Shown here: positions 1 to 10,260 of the stretch, piece after piece
How positions within the stretch are numbered: position 1 is the first letter of the stretch
Layout: the number at the start of each line of letters is the position of its first letter
Assembly: GCA_949710005.1 (NCBI GenBank)
Contig: OX453275.1
Span: 17,008,374-17,072,373, forward strand
DNA: 64,000 nucleotides
Source: Ricordea florida
Lineage: Eukaryota; Cnidaria; Anthozoa; Corallimorpharia; Ricordeidae
Reading direction: 5' to 3'
Position numbers and translations under genes: made by a program
The notes under the pieces: model-generated
The model's database searches: none
What the model saw: only the letters and a program-made list of their open reading frames with translations
Told to the model about the DNA's origin: nothing

Positions 1-600
1 AATCGTTGGAACTAAAATTTTATTCGTTACCTAAACCTGACCCTATATCCTACTATTACATATAGATAAAACATTCCAAATGATTTGATAAGTTACTCCC
101 TTAAATGACGGTCCTTCTGCCCATACATTCTCTTATATGGTGTTTTGACAAAAATCTGTAAGGCTGAGTTTACTTGCAACCAACTCTTGGTATTGTATCT
201 TGTCTTTAAAAATGACTACAATCACGACATAAAATGGATTTTAAATGACATTTTAAATGCTACAAGATGGTAAAAATTGCATGTCCATCTCTAATCTGTG
301 TAATTAGAACTGATTTGTTGAACTTGAGTACTCTCTGAGCAGTATGCTATAGAATTAGCTGCCTTAAGCAAATCTCTTGAAAGCCAAAATACAATACGAC
401 TGCGAATTACAAACAATTTGATTCTTTACGTGGATATTATCCTGTTGTAATACTACAAATCTGCAATATTTTAGATGTGCAAAGATTCTCCAGGCCGAGG
501 TATGATAGAATAACTGTCATTTTAAGTGTTATAGGCAATTGGTGGAAATGCGCATGCGTAGTAACAAAAACTTTATTTCCCTTAAATCAAACGGAAGTCT
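1..600. repeat. Array A unit 1 (class D)
   Basis: Complete 600-bp unit. It shares with unit 11 (6004-6603) a set of variants absent or rare elsewhere: ataagttac near 90, catacattctc near 124, tttacttgcaacc near 168, tagaactgatt near 305 and cgactgcg near 398. It ends in aaacggaagtc, the class D ending. Its first bases read tcgttgga where the other units read tcgttgca. Confidence 0.9.
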
Positions 601-1200
601 AATCGTTGCAACTAAAATTTTATTCGTTACCTAAACCTGACCTTATATCCTACTATTACATATAGATAAAACATTCCAAATGATTTGATAACTTACCCCC
701 TTAAATGACGGTCCTTCTGCCCGTACAATCTCTTATATGGTGTTTTGACAAAAATCTGTCAGGCTGAGTTTCCTCTCAAATATCTCTTGGTATTGTATCT
801 TGTCTTCAAAAATGACTACAATCACGACATAAAATGGATTTTAAATGACATTTTAAATGCTACAAGATGGTAAAAATTGCATGTCCATCACTAATCTTTG
901 TAATGAGGACTGATTTGTTGAACTTGAGTACTCTCTGAGCAGTATGCTATAGAATTATCTGCCTTAAGCAAATATGTTGACAGACAAAATACAATACGAT
1001 TGCCAATTACAAACAATTTGATTCTTTACGTGGATATTATCCTGTTGTAATACTACAAATCTGCAATGTTTCAGAATTGCAAAGATTCTGCAAGCCGAGG
1101 TATAATAGAATAACTGTGATTTTAAGGGTTATAAGCAATTGGCGGAAATGAGCATGCGTAGTAACAAAAAGTTTATTTTCCTTAAATCACTCGGAAATCT
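601..1200. repeat. Array A unit 2 (class E)
   Basis: Complete 600-bp unit. Class E markers are cctctcaaatat near 773, tctttgtaatgagg near 895 and gacagacaaaa near 979. The GC-rich motif is altered to gagcatgcg, which also puts a TGA in a frame that is open in the other fourteen full units. Confidence 0.9.
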
Positions 1201-1801
1201 AATCGTTGCAACTAAAATTTTTTTTCGTTACCTACACCTGACTTTATATCCTACTATTACATATAGATAAAACATTCCAAATGATTTGATAACCTACCCC
1301 CTTAAATAACGGTCGTTCTGCCCATACAATCTCTTATATGGTTTTTTAACAAAAATCTGTAAGGCTGAGTTTCCTTGCAACGAACTCTTGTTATTGTATC
1401 TTGTCTTCAAAAATGGCTACAATCACGACATAAAATGGATTTTAAATGACATTATAAATGCTACAAGATGGTAAAAATTGCATGTCCATCACTAATCTGT
1501 GTAATTGGAACTGATTTGTTGAACTTGAGTACTCTCTGAGCAGTATGCTATAGAATTAGCTGCCTTAAGCAAAGATTTTGACAGCCAAAATACAATACGA
1601 TTGCGAATTACAAACAATTTGATTCTTTACGTGGATATTATCCTGTTGTAATGCTACAAATCTGCAATATTTCAGAATTGCAAAGATTCTGCAGGCCGAG
1701 GTATGATAGAATAACTGTCATTTTAAGGGTTATAGGCCATTGGTGGAAATGCGCATGCGTAGTTACAAAAAGTTTATTTCCCTTAAATCACTTGGAAATC
1801 T
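1201..1801. repeat. Array A unit 3 (class C, 601 bp)
   Basis: Class C unit with one extra T in the T-run near 1219. Other class C markers are cgaactcttgttatt near 1381, cattataaatg near 1450 and the ending cacttggaaatc. It shares these with units 7 and 10. Confidence 0.92.
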
Positions 1802-2401
1802 AATCGTTGCAACTAAAATTTCATTCGTTACCTAAACCTGACTCTATATCCTACTATTACATATATATAAAACATTTCAAATGATTTGATAACTTACCCC
1901 CTTAAATGACGGTCCTTCTGCCCATACAATCTCTTATATGATGTTTTGACAAAAATCTGTAAGGCTGAGTTTCCATGCAACTAACTCTTGGTATTGTATC
2001 TTCTCTTCAAAAATGGCTACAATCACGACATAAAATGGATTTTAAATGACATTTTAAATGCTACAAGATGGTAAAAATTGCATGTCCATCACTAATCTGT
2101 GTAATGAGGACTGATTTGTTGAATTTGAGTACTCTTTGAGCAGTAAGCTATAGAATTAGCTGACTTAAGCAAATATCTTGACAGCCAAAATACAATACGA
2201 TTGCGAATTACAAACAATTTGATTCTTTACGTGGATATTATCCTGTTGTAATACTACAAATCTGCAATATTTTAGAATTGCAAAGATTCTCCAGGCCGAG
2301 GTATGATAGAATAACTGTCATTTTAAGGGATATAGGCAATTGGTGGAAATGCGCATGCGTAGTAACAAAAAGTTTATTTCCCTTAAATCAAACGGAAGTC
2401 T
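1802..2401. repeat. Array A unit 4 (class D)
   Basis: Complete unit directly after a class C unit. It begins with the aaatttcattcg variant shared with unit 11, and similar to unit 8 (aaatttcactcg). It ends in aaacggaagtc and is followed by a class E unit. Confidence 0.88.
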
Positions 2402-3001
2402 AATCGTTGCAACTAAAATTTTATTCGTTACCTAAACCTGACCCTATATCCTACTATTACATATAGATAAAACATTCCAAATGATTTAATAACTTACCCC
2501 GTTAAATGACGGTCCTTCTGCCCATACAATCTCTTATATGGTGTTTTGACAAAAATCTGTCAGGCTGAGTTTCCTCTCAAATATTTCTTGGTATTGTATC
2601 TTGTCTTCAAAAATGACTAGAATCACGACATAAAATGGGTTTTAAATGACATTTTAAATGCTACAAGATGGTAAAAATTGCATGTCCATCACTAATCTTT
2701 GTAATGAGGACTGATTTGTTGAACTTGAGTACTCTCTGAGCAGTATGCTATAGAATTATCTGCCTTAAGCAAATATGTTGATAGACAAAATACAATACGA
2801 TTGCGAATTACAAACAATTTGATTCTTTACGTGGATATTATCCTGTTGTAATACTACAAATCTGCAATGTTTCAGAATTGCAAAGATTCTGCAGGCCGAG
2901 GTATAATAGAATAACTGTGATTTTAAGGGTTATAAGCAATTGGTGGAAATGCGCATGCGTAGTAACAAAAACTTTATTTCCCTTAAATCACTCGGAAAAC
3001 T
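2402..3001. repeat. Array A unit 5 (class E)
   Basis: Class E markers are cctctcaaatat, tctttgtaatgagg and gatagacaaaa. The ending ctcggaaaac is private to this unit. Confidence 0.88.
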
Positions 3002-3601
3002 AATCGTTGCAACTAAAATTTTATTCGTTACCTAAACCTGACTCTATATCCTACTATTACATATAGATAAAACATTCCAAATGATTTGATAACTTACCCC
3101 CTTAAATGACGGTCCTTCTGCCCATACAATCTCTTATATGTTGTTTTGACAAAAATCTGTCAGGCTGAGTTTCCTCTCAACCATCTCTTGGTATTGTATC
3201 TTGTCTTCAAAAATGACTACAATCACGACATAAAATGGATTTTAAATGACATTTTAAATGCTACAAGATGGTAAAAATTGCATGTCCATCACTAATCTGT
3301 GTAATGAGGACTGATTTGTTGAACTTGCGTATTCTCTTAGCAGTATGCTATAGAATTAGCTCCCTTAAGCATATATCTTGACAGCCAAAATACAATACGA
3401 TTGCGAATTACAAAAAATTTGATTCTTTACGTGGATATTATCCTGTTGTAATACTACAAATCTTCAATGTTTCAGAATTGCAAAGATTCTGCAGGCCGAG
3501 GTATGATAGAATAACTGTCATTTTAAGGGTTATAAGCAATTGGTGGAAATGCGCATGCGTAGTAACAAAAAGTTTATTTTCCTTAAATCACTCGGAAATC
3601 T
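3002..3601. repeat. Array A unit 6 (intermediate type)
   Basis: Complete unit with cctctcaaccatctc and an altered cttgcgtattctcttagcag segment resembling unit 15. It shares catatatcttg and aatcttcaatg with unit 9. It sits between a class E and a class C unit and so breaks the strict D-E-C order. It ends in the tttattttcc variant, as do the other two units that precede class C (units 2 and 9). Confidence 0.88.
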
Positions 3602-4202
3602 AATCGTTGCAACTAAAATTTTTTTTCGTTACCTAAACCTGACTTTATATCCTACTATTACATATAGATAAAACATTCCAAATGATTTGATAACTTACCC
3701 CCTTAAATGACGGTCCTTCTGCCCATACAATCTCTTATATGGTTTTTTGACAAAAATCTGTAAGGCTGAGTTTCCTTGCAACGAACTCTTGTTATTGTAT
3801 CTTGTCTTCAAAAATGGCTACAATCACGACATAAAATGGATTTTAAATGACATTATAAATGCTAGAAGATGGTAAAAATTGCATGTCCATCACTAATCTG
3901 TGTAATTGGAACTGATTTGTTGAACTTGAGTACTCTCTGAGCAGTATGCTATAGAATTAGCTGCCTTAAGCAAATATCTTGACAGCCAAAATACAATACG
4001 ATTGCGAATTACAAACAATTTGATTCTTTACGTGGATATTATCCTGTTGTAATGCTACAAATCTGCAATGTTTCAGAATTGCAAAGATTCTGCAGGCGGA
4101 GGTATGATAGAATAACTGTCATTTTAAGGGTTATAGGCAATTGGTGGAAATGCGCATGCGTAGTAACAAAAAGTTTATTTCCCTTAAATCACTTGGAAAT
4201 CT
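3602..4202. repeat. Array A unit 7 (class C, 601 bp)
   Basis: Same class C markers as units 3 and 10: an extra T in the early T-run, cgaactcttgttatt, cattataaatg and the ending cacttggaaatc. It is very close to unit 3, four units upstream. Confidence 0.92.
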
Positions 4203-4802
4203 AATCGTTGCAACTCAAATTTCACTCGTTACCTAAACCTGATTCTATACCCTACTATTACATATAGATAAAACATTCCAAATGATTTGATAACTTACCC
4301 CTTTAAATGACGGTCCTTCTGCCCATACAATCTCTTACATGGTGTTTTGACAAAAATCTATTAGGCTGAGTTTCCTCTCAACCATCTCTTGGTATTTTAT
4401 CTTGTCTTCAAAAATGACTACAATCACGACATAAAAAAGATTTTAAGTGACATTTTAAATGCTACAAGATGGAAAAAATTGCATGTCCATCACTAATCTG
4501 TGTAATGAGGAATGATTTGTTGGACTTGAGTACTCTCTGAGCAGTATGCTATAGAATTAGCTCCCTTAAGCAAATATCTTGACAGCCAAAATACAATACG
4601 ATTGCGAATTACAAACAATTTGATTCTTTACGTGGATATTATCCTGTTGTAATACTACAAATCTGCAATGTTTCAGAATTGCAAAGATTCTGCAGGCCGA
4701 GGTATGATAGAATAGCTGTCATTTTAAGGGTTATAGGCAATTCGTGGAAATTCGCATGCGTAGTAACAAAACGTTTATTTCCCTTAAATCACTCGAAAAT
4801 CT
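4203..4802. repeat. Array A unit 8 (class D variant)
   Basis: Follows a class C unit and starts with aaatttcactcg. It carries several private changes, including cttacatgg, ataaaaaagatttt and attcgtgg with ttcgcatgcg in place of tgcgcatgcg. It ends ctcgaaaatc rather than with the class D ending. Confidence 0.85.
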
Positions 4803-5402
4803 AATCGTTGCAACTCAAATTTTATTCGTTAACTAAACCTGACTCTATATCCTACTATTACATATAGATAAAACATTCCAAATGATTTGATAACTTACCC
4901 CCTTAAATGAAGGTCCTTCTGCCCATACAATCTCTTATATGGTGTTTTGACAAAAATCTGTCAGGCTGAGTTTCCTCTCAAATATCTCTTGGTATTGTAT
5001 CTTGTCTTCAAAAATGACTACAATCACGACATAAAATGGATTTTAAATGACGTTTTAAATGCTACAAGATGGTAAAAATTGCATGTCCATCACTAATCTT
5101 TGTAATGAGGAATGATTTGTTGAACTTGAGTACTCTCTGAGCAGTATGCTATAGAATTAGCTGCCTTAAGCATATATCTTGACAGCCAAAATACAATACG
5201 ATTGCGAATTACAAACAATTTGATTCTTTACGTGGATATTATCCTGTTGTAATACTACAAATCTTCAATGTTTCAGAATTGCAAAGATTCTGCAGGCCGA
5301 GGTATGATAGAGTAACTGTCATTTTCAGGGTTATAAGGAATTGGCGGAAATGCGCTTGCGTAGTAACAAAAAGTTTATTTTCCTTAAATCACTCGGAAAT
5401 CT
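4803..5402. repeat. Array A unit 9 (class E)
   Basis: Complete unit with the class E segment cctctcaaatat and tctttgtaatgagg, but with gacagcc instead of gacagac. Its GC-rich motif reads gcgcttgcg. It ends in the tttattttcc variant that precedes class C units. Confidence 0.87.
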
Positions 5403-6003
5403 AATCGTTGAAACTAAAATTTTTTTTCGTTACCTAAACCTGACTCTATATCCTACTATTACATATAGATAAAACATTCCAAATGATTTGATAACCTACC
5501 CCCTTAAATAACGGTCGTTCTCCCCATACAATCTCTTATATGGTTTTTTGACAAAAATCTGTAAGGCTAAGTTTCCTTGCAACGAACTCTTGTTATTGTA
5601 TCTTGTCTTAAAAAATGGCTACAATCACGACATAAAATGGATTTTAAATGACATTATAAATGCTACAAGATGGTAAAAATTGCATGTCCATCACTAATCT
5701 GTGTAATTGGAACTGATTTGTTGAACTTGAGTACTCTCTGAGCAGTATGCTATAGAATTAGCTTCCTTAAGCAAACATCTTGACAGCCAAAATACAATAC
5801 GTTTGCGACTTACAAACAATTTGATTCTTTACGTGGATATTATCCTGTTGTAATGCTACAAATCTGCAATATTTCAGAATTGCAAAGATTCTGCAGGCCG
5901 AGGTATGATAGAATAACTGTCATTTTAAGGGTTATAAGCAATTGGTGGAAATGCGCATGCGTAGTAACAAAAAGTTTATTTCCCTTAAATCACTTGGAAA
6001 TCT
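5403..6003. repeat. Array A unit 10 (class C, 601 bp)
   Basis: Third class C unit, with the same extra T, cgaactcttgttatt, cattataaatg and ending cacttggaaatc. It follows unit 7 by three units, while units 3 and 7 are four apart. Confidence 0.92.
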
Positions 6004-6603
6004 AATCGTTGCAACTAAAATTTCATTCGTTACCTAAACCTAACTCTATATCCTTTTATTACATATAGATAAAACATTCCAAATGATTTGATAAGTTACC
6101 CCCTTAAATGACGGTCCTTCTGCCCATACATTCTCTTATATGGTGTTTTGACAAAAATCTGTAAGGCTGAGTTTACTTGCAACCAACTCTTGGTATTGTA
6201 TCTTGTCTTTAAAAATGACTACAATCACGACATAAAATGGATTTTAAATGACATTTTAAATGCTACAAGATGGTAAAAATTGCATGTCCATCACTAATCT
6301 GTGTAATTAGAACTGATTTGTTGAACTTGAGTACTCTCTGAGCAGTATGCTATAGAATTAGCTGCCTTAAGCAAATCTCTTGACAACCAAAATACAATAC
6401 GACTGCGAATTACAAACAATTTGATTCTTTACGTGGATATTATCCTGTTGTAATACTACAAATCTGCAATATTTCAGAATTGCAAAGATTCTGCAGGCCG
6501 AGGTATGATAGAATAACTGTCATTTTAAGGGTTATAGGCAATTGGTGGAAATGCGCATGCGTAGTAACAAAAAGTTTATTTCCCTTAAATCAATCGGAAG
6601 TCT
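6004..6603. repeat. Array A unit 11 (class D, near-twin of unit 1)
   Basis: Carries nearly the whole diagnostic variant set of unit 1, ten units (6003 bp) away. Like unit 4 it begins with aaatttcattcg after a class C unit. It ends caatcggaagtc. Confidence 0.9.
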
Positions 6604-7203
6604 AATCGTTGCAAATAAACTTTTATTCGTTATCTAAACCTGACTCTATATCCTACTATTACATATAGATAAAACATTCCAAATGATTTGATAACCTACC
6701 CCCTTAAATAACGGTCCTTCTGCCCATACAATCTCTTATATGGTGTTTTGACAAAAATCTGTAAGGCTGAGTTTCCTTGCAACCAACTCTTGGTATTGTA
6801 TCTTGTCTTCAAAAATGGCTACAATCACGACATAAAATGGATTTTAAATGACATTTTAAATGCTACAAAATGGTAAAAATTGCATGTCCATCACTAATCT
6901 GTGTAATTGGAACTGATTTGTTGAACTTGAGTACTCTCTGAGCAGTATGCTATAGAATTAGCTGCCTTAAGCAAATGTGTTGATTGCCAAAATACAATAC
7001 GATTGCGAATTACAAACAATTTGATTCTTTACGAGGATATTATCCTGTTGTAATGCTACAAATCTGCAATGTTTCAGAAATGCAAAGATTCTGCACGCCG
7101 AGGTATGATAGAATAACTGTCATTTTAAGGGTTATAGGCAATTGGTGGAAATGCGCATGCGTAGTAACAAAAAGTTTATTTCCCTTAAATAAAACGGAAG
7201 TCT
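6604..7203. repeat. Array A unit 12 (class D variant); contains the longest chance open frame
   Basis: Complete unit with ccttgcaaccaactc and the ending aaaacggaagtc, followed by a class E unit. A TTG-initiated open frame of 73 codons runs 6984-7205 across the unit boundary. I do not call it a gene, because nearly every unit of the array has the same open stretch, without an ATG at its start, and no familiar motif is visible. Unit 12 shows a typical copy of the GC-rich palindromic motif tgcgcatgcg at 7152-7161. Confidence 0.88.
7152..7161. other. GC-rich palindromic motif in an AT-rich monomer (representative copy)
   Basis: tgcgcatgcg, containing the 8-bp palindrome cgcatgcg, recurs once per array A unit and is unchanged in most. 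Altered copies are in unit 2 (gagcatgcg), unit 8 (ttcgcatgcg) and unit 9 (gcgcttgcg). The truncated unit 16 ends before it. It is close to the consensus bound by NRF1-type factors (YGCGCAYGCGCR) but lacks the last C, so binding is only a possibility. Similar motifs also occur in some DNA transposon ends. Confidence 0.6.
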
Positions 7204-7803
7204 AATCGTTGCAACTAAAATTTTATTCGTTACCTAAACCTGACCCTATATCCTACTATTACATATAGATAAAACATTCCAAATGATTTGATAACTTACC
7301 CCCTTAAATGACGGTCCTTCTGCCCATACAATCTCTTATATGGTGTTTTGACAAAAATCTGTCAGGCTGAAATTCCTCTCAAATATCTCTTGGTATTGTA
7401 TCTTGTCTTCAAAAATCACTACAATCACGACATAAAATGGATTTTAAATGACATTTTAAATGCTACAAGATGCTAAAAATTGCATGTCCATCACTAATCT
7501 TTGTAATGAGGACTGATTTGTTGAACTTGAGTACTCTCTGAGCAGTATGCTATAGAATTATTTGCCTTAAGCAAATATGTTGACAGACAAAATACAATAC
7601 GATTGCGAATTACAAACAATTTGATTCTTTACGTGGATATTATCCTGTTGTAATACTACAAATCTGCAATGTTTCAGAATTGCAAAGATTCTGCAGGCCG
7701 AGGTATGATAGAATAACTGTCATTTTAAGGGTTTTAGGCAATTGGTGGAAATGCGCATGCGTAGTAAGAAAAAGTTTATTTCCCTTAAGTCACTCGGAAA
7801 TCT
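7204..7803. repeat. Array A unit 13 (class E)
   Basis: Class E markers are cctctcaaatat, tctttgtaatgagg and gacagacaaaa. Private changes include ctgaaattcc near 7367 and gtaagaaaa near 7764. Confidence 0.88.
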
Positions 7804-8403
7804 AATCGTTGCAACTAAAATTTTATTCGTTAGCTAAACCTGACTCTATATCCTACTAATACATATAGATAAAACATTCCAAATGATTTAATAACTTACC
7901 TTCTTAAATGACGGTCCTTCTGTCCATACAATCTCTTATATGGTGTTTTGACAAAAATCTGTCAGGCTGAGTTTCCTCTCAAATAACTCTTGGTATTGTA
8001 TCTTGTCTTCAAAAATGACTACAATCACGACATAAAATGGATTTTAAATGACATTTTAAATGCTACAAGATGGTAAAAATTGCATGTCCATCACTAATCT
8101 TTGTAATGAGGACTGATTTGTTGAACTTGAGTACTCTCTGAGCAGTATGCTATAGAATTATCTGCCTTAAGCAAATATGTTGACAGACAAAATACAATAC
8201 GATTGCGAATTACCAACAATTTGATTCTTTACGTGGATATTATCCTGTTGTAATACTACAAATCTGCAATGTTTCAGAATTGCAAAGATTCTGCAGGCCG
8301 AGGTATAATAGAATAACTGTCATTTTAAGGGTTATAAGCAATTGGTGGAAATGCGCATGCGTAGTAACAAAAACTTTATTTCCCTTAAATCACTCGGAAA
8401 TCT
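7804..8403. repeat. Array A unit 14 (class E variant)
   Basis: Close to class E (tctttgtaatgagg, gacagacaaaa), but with cctctcaaataactc and private changes such as cttaccttctt near 7896. Confidence 0.86.
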
Positions 8404-9003
8404 AATCGTTGCAACTCAAATTTTATTCGTTACCTAAACCTGACTCTATATCCTACTATTACATATAGATAAAACATTCCAAATGATTTGATAACTTACC
8501 CCCTTAAATGACGGTTCTTCTGCCCATACAATCTCTTATATGGTGTTTTGACAAAAATCTGTCAGGCTGAGTTTCCTTGCAACCATCTCTTGGTATTGTA
8601 TCTTGTCTTCAAAAATGACTACAATCACGACATAAAATGGATTTTAAATGACATTTTAAATGCTACAAGATGGTAAAAATTCCATGTCCATCACTAATCT
8701 GTGTAATGAGGACTGATTTGTTGAACTTGCGTACTCTCTTAGCAGTATGCTATAGAGTTAGCTGCCTTAAGCAAATATCTTGACAGCCAAAATACAATAC
8801 GATTGCGAATTACAAACAATTTGATTCTTTACGTGGATATTATCCTGTTGTAATACTACAAATCTGCAATGTTTCAGAATTGCAAAGATTCTGTAGGCCG
8901 AGGTATAATAGAATAATTGTCATTTTAAGGGTTATAGGCAATTGGTGGAAATGCGCATGCGTAGTAACAAAAAGTTTGTTTCCCTTAAGTCACTCGGAAA
9001 TCT
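8404..9003. repeat. Array A unit 15 (intermediate type)
   Basis: Complete unit with ccttgcaaccatctc and cttgcgtactctcttagcag, the latter shared in part with unit 6. It has private changes near its end, including tctgtaggcc and aagtttgtttccc. Confidence 0.86.
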
Positions 9004-9486
9004 AATCGTTGCAACTAAAATTTTATTCGTTACCAAAACCTGACTCTATATACTACTATTACATATAGATAAAACATTCCAAATGATTTGATAACTTACC
9101 CCCTTAAATGACGGTCGTTCTGCCAATACAATCTCTTATATGGTGTTTTGACTAAAATCTGTGAGGCCGAGTTTTCTCTCAACCATCTCTTGGAATTGTA
9201 TCTTGTCTTTAAAAATGACTACAATCACGACATAAAATGGATTTTAAATGACATTTTAAATGCTACAAGATGGTAAAAATTGCATGTCCATTACTAATCT
9301 GTGTAATGAGGACTGATTTGTTGAATTTGAGTACTGTGTGAGCAGTATGCTATAGAATTAGCTCCCTAAATCAAATATCTTGACAGCCAAAATACAATAC
9401 GATTAAGAATAGCAATCCATTTGATTCTTTAGGTGGATAATGTCTTGTTGTAATACTACAAATCTGCAAAGTTTTAGAATTGCAAG
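9004..9486. repeat. Array A unit 16: truncated and divergent edge unit
   Basis: The first ~350 bp match other units well. Differences then accumulate (gtactgtgtgag near 9331, ctccctaaatc near 9362, gattaagaatagcaatcc near 9401, aggtggataatgtc near 9431). Recognisable similarity ends near 9486, about 115 bp short of a full unit. Divergence rising toward an array end is typical of satellite edges, where exchange with inner copies is weaker. Confidence 0.88.
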
Positions 9487-9514
9487 AATTCAAGTGCCAG
9501 GATTAGATTTGCAA
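9487..9514. other. Unassigned filler between array A and array B
   Basis: About 28 bp that I cannot place confidently in either monomer. It is bounded by two copies of ttgcaag (9480-9486 and 9509-9515). It could be filler made at the breakpoint, or a badly decayed continuation of unit 16: attc, then gcc, then agg appear in the same order as in the A unit. Confidence 0.6.
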
Positions 9515-9737
9515 GTAAGCGTTAGTGTACAAAAGCTAGTCTACTTGAAAGGGCCATTTCTCGGGTTGTACTGAACCGATTTGAGTGATCCATAGATCAA
9601 AACTTAGCTAAGAAGATGTAGATTGTGTGATATAATTTTCAGAGGGCTTTACTTAGCCGTTTTTGAGAACGAGCTATTCTAAAACAGTTTAATTTCTCAA
9701 AATCAGCCCGTACGGTCGCGTAAGGGTTAGTGTACAA
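9515..9737 (-). repeat. Array B monomer in reverse orientation (about 1.1 units)
   Basis: Reads as the reverse complement of the array B monomer. It covers one full 205-bp cycle (9515-9719) plus about 18 bp of the next, where gtaagcgttag has become gtaagggttag. It is the only inverted B copy in the window. The switch to forward orientation falls within gtacaatagct. There aa (9736-9737) is common to both expected continuations, a 2-bp microhomology. Confidence 0.95.
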
Positions 9738-9899
9738 TAGCTCGTTCTCAAAAACGGCTAAGTAAACCCCTCTGAAAATTATATCACACAATCTACATCT
9801 TCTTATCTAAATTTTGATCTATGGATCACTGAAATCGGTTCAGTACAACCCGAGAAATGGCCCATTCAAGTAGACTAGCTTTTGTACACTAACGCTTAC
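9515..9899. repeat. Long inverted repeat at the array junction (164-bp arms, 57-bp spacer)
   Basis: The left arm 9515-9678 is the reverse complement of the right arm 9736-9899, with 5 mismatches in 164 positions by my alignment. The spacer is 9679-9735. The pairing stops sharply at 9515, where the left sequence becomes filler. Such a head-to-head structure can extrude a hairpin or cruciform and is a classic product of fold-back template switching. An assembly artefact should also be considered. Confidence 0.93.
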
Positions 9900-9940
9900 T
9901 CGACCGTACGGGCTGATTTTGAGCAATTAAACTGTTTTAG
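9736..9940 (+). repeat. First forward array B monomer, divergent edge copy
   Basis: Carries several changes not shared with the inner monomers: ttatctaaat near 9804, cactgaaatc near 9827, cccattcaag near 9861, cttactcgacc near 9895 and gagcaatt near 9921. The next monomers are close to consensus. Together with the decayed last A unit, this makes the junction the least homogenised part of the window. Confidence 0.88.
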
Positions 9941-10260
9941 AATAGCTCGTTCTCAAAAACGGCTAAGTAAACCCCTCTGAAAATTATATCACACAATCTA
10001 CATCTTCTTAGCTAAATTTTGATCTATGGATCACTCCAATCGGTTCAGTACAACCCGAGAAATGGCCCTTTCAAGTAGACTAGCTTTTGTACACTAACGC
10101 TTACGCGACCGTACGGGCTGATTTTGAGAAATTAAACTGTTTTAGAATAGCTCGTTCTCAAAAACGGCTAAGTAAACCCCTCTGAAAATTATATCACACA
10201 ATCTACATCTTCTTAGCTAAATTTTGATCTATGGATCACTCAAATCGGTTCAGTACAACC

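Larger units (their letters stand above)
1..9486. repeat. Satellite array A: ~600-bp monomer, 15 full units plus one truncated
   Basis: Head-to-tail array. A convenient unit start (aatcgttgcaac; g for c in unit 1) recurs at 1, 601, 1201, 1802, 2402, 3002, 3602, 4203, 4803, 5403, 6004, 6604, 7204, 7804, 8404 and 9004. Units are 600 bp, except three of 601 bp with an extra T in a T-run near the start. Copies differ by scattered substitutions, a few percent by eye, with almost no indels. I see no clear internal sub-repeat within the 600 bp. The array is AT-rich and has no credible gene. It presumably continues left of the window, since position 1 lies within repeat sequence. The family is not recognised. 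No similarity to array B was apparent by eye. Confidence 0.97.

Noticed and set aside
1-20. Possible CENP-B box (tcgttggaa at the start of unit 1)
   Set aside because: Only unit 1 reads ggaa; the others read gcaa. The essential CGGG part is absent (taaa instead) and the first essential T is an A. I also found no exact CENP-B box in the array B monomer.
6984-7205. 73-codon open frame starting at TTG
   Set aside because: It lies inside a tandem repeat unit and crosses its boundary. It has no ATG at the start and no recognisable motif, and the same stretch is open in nearly all sister units simply because they are near-identical. Not called as a gene.
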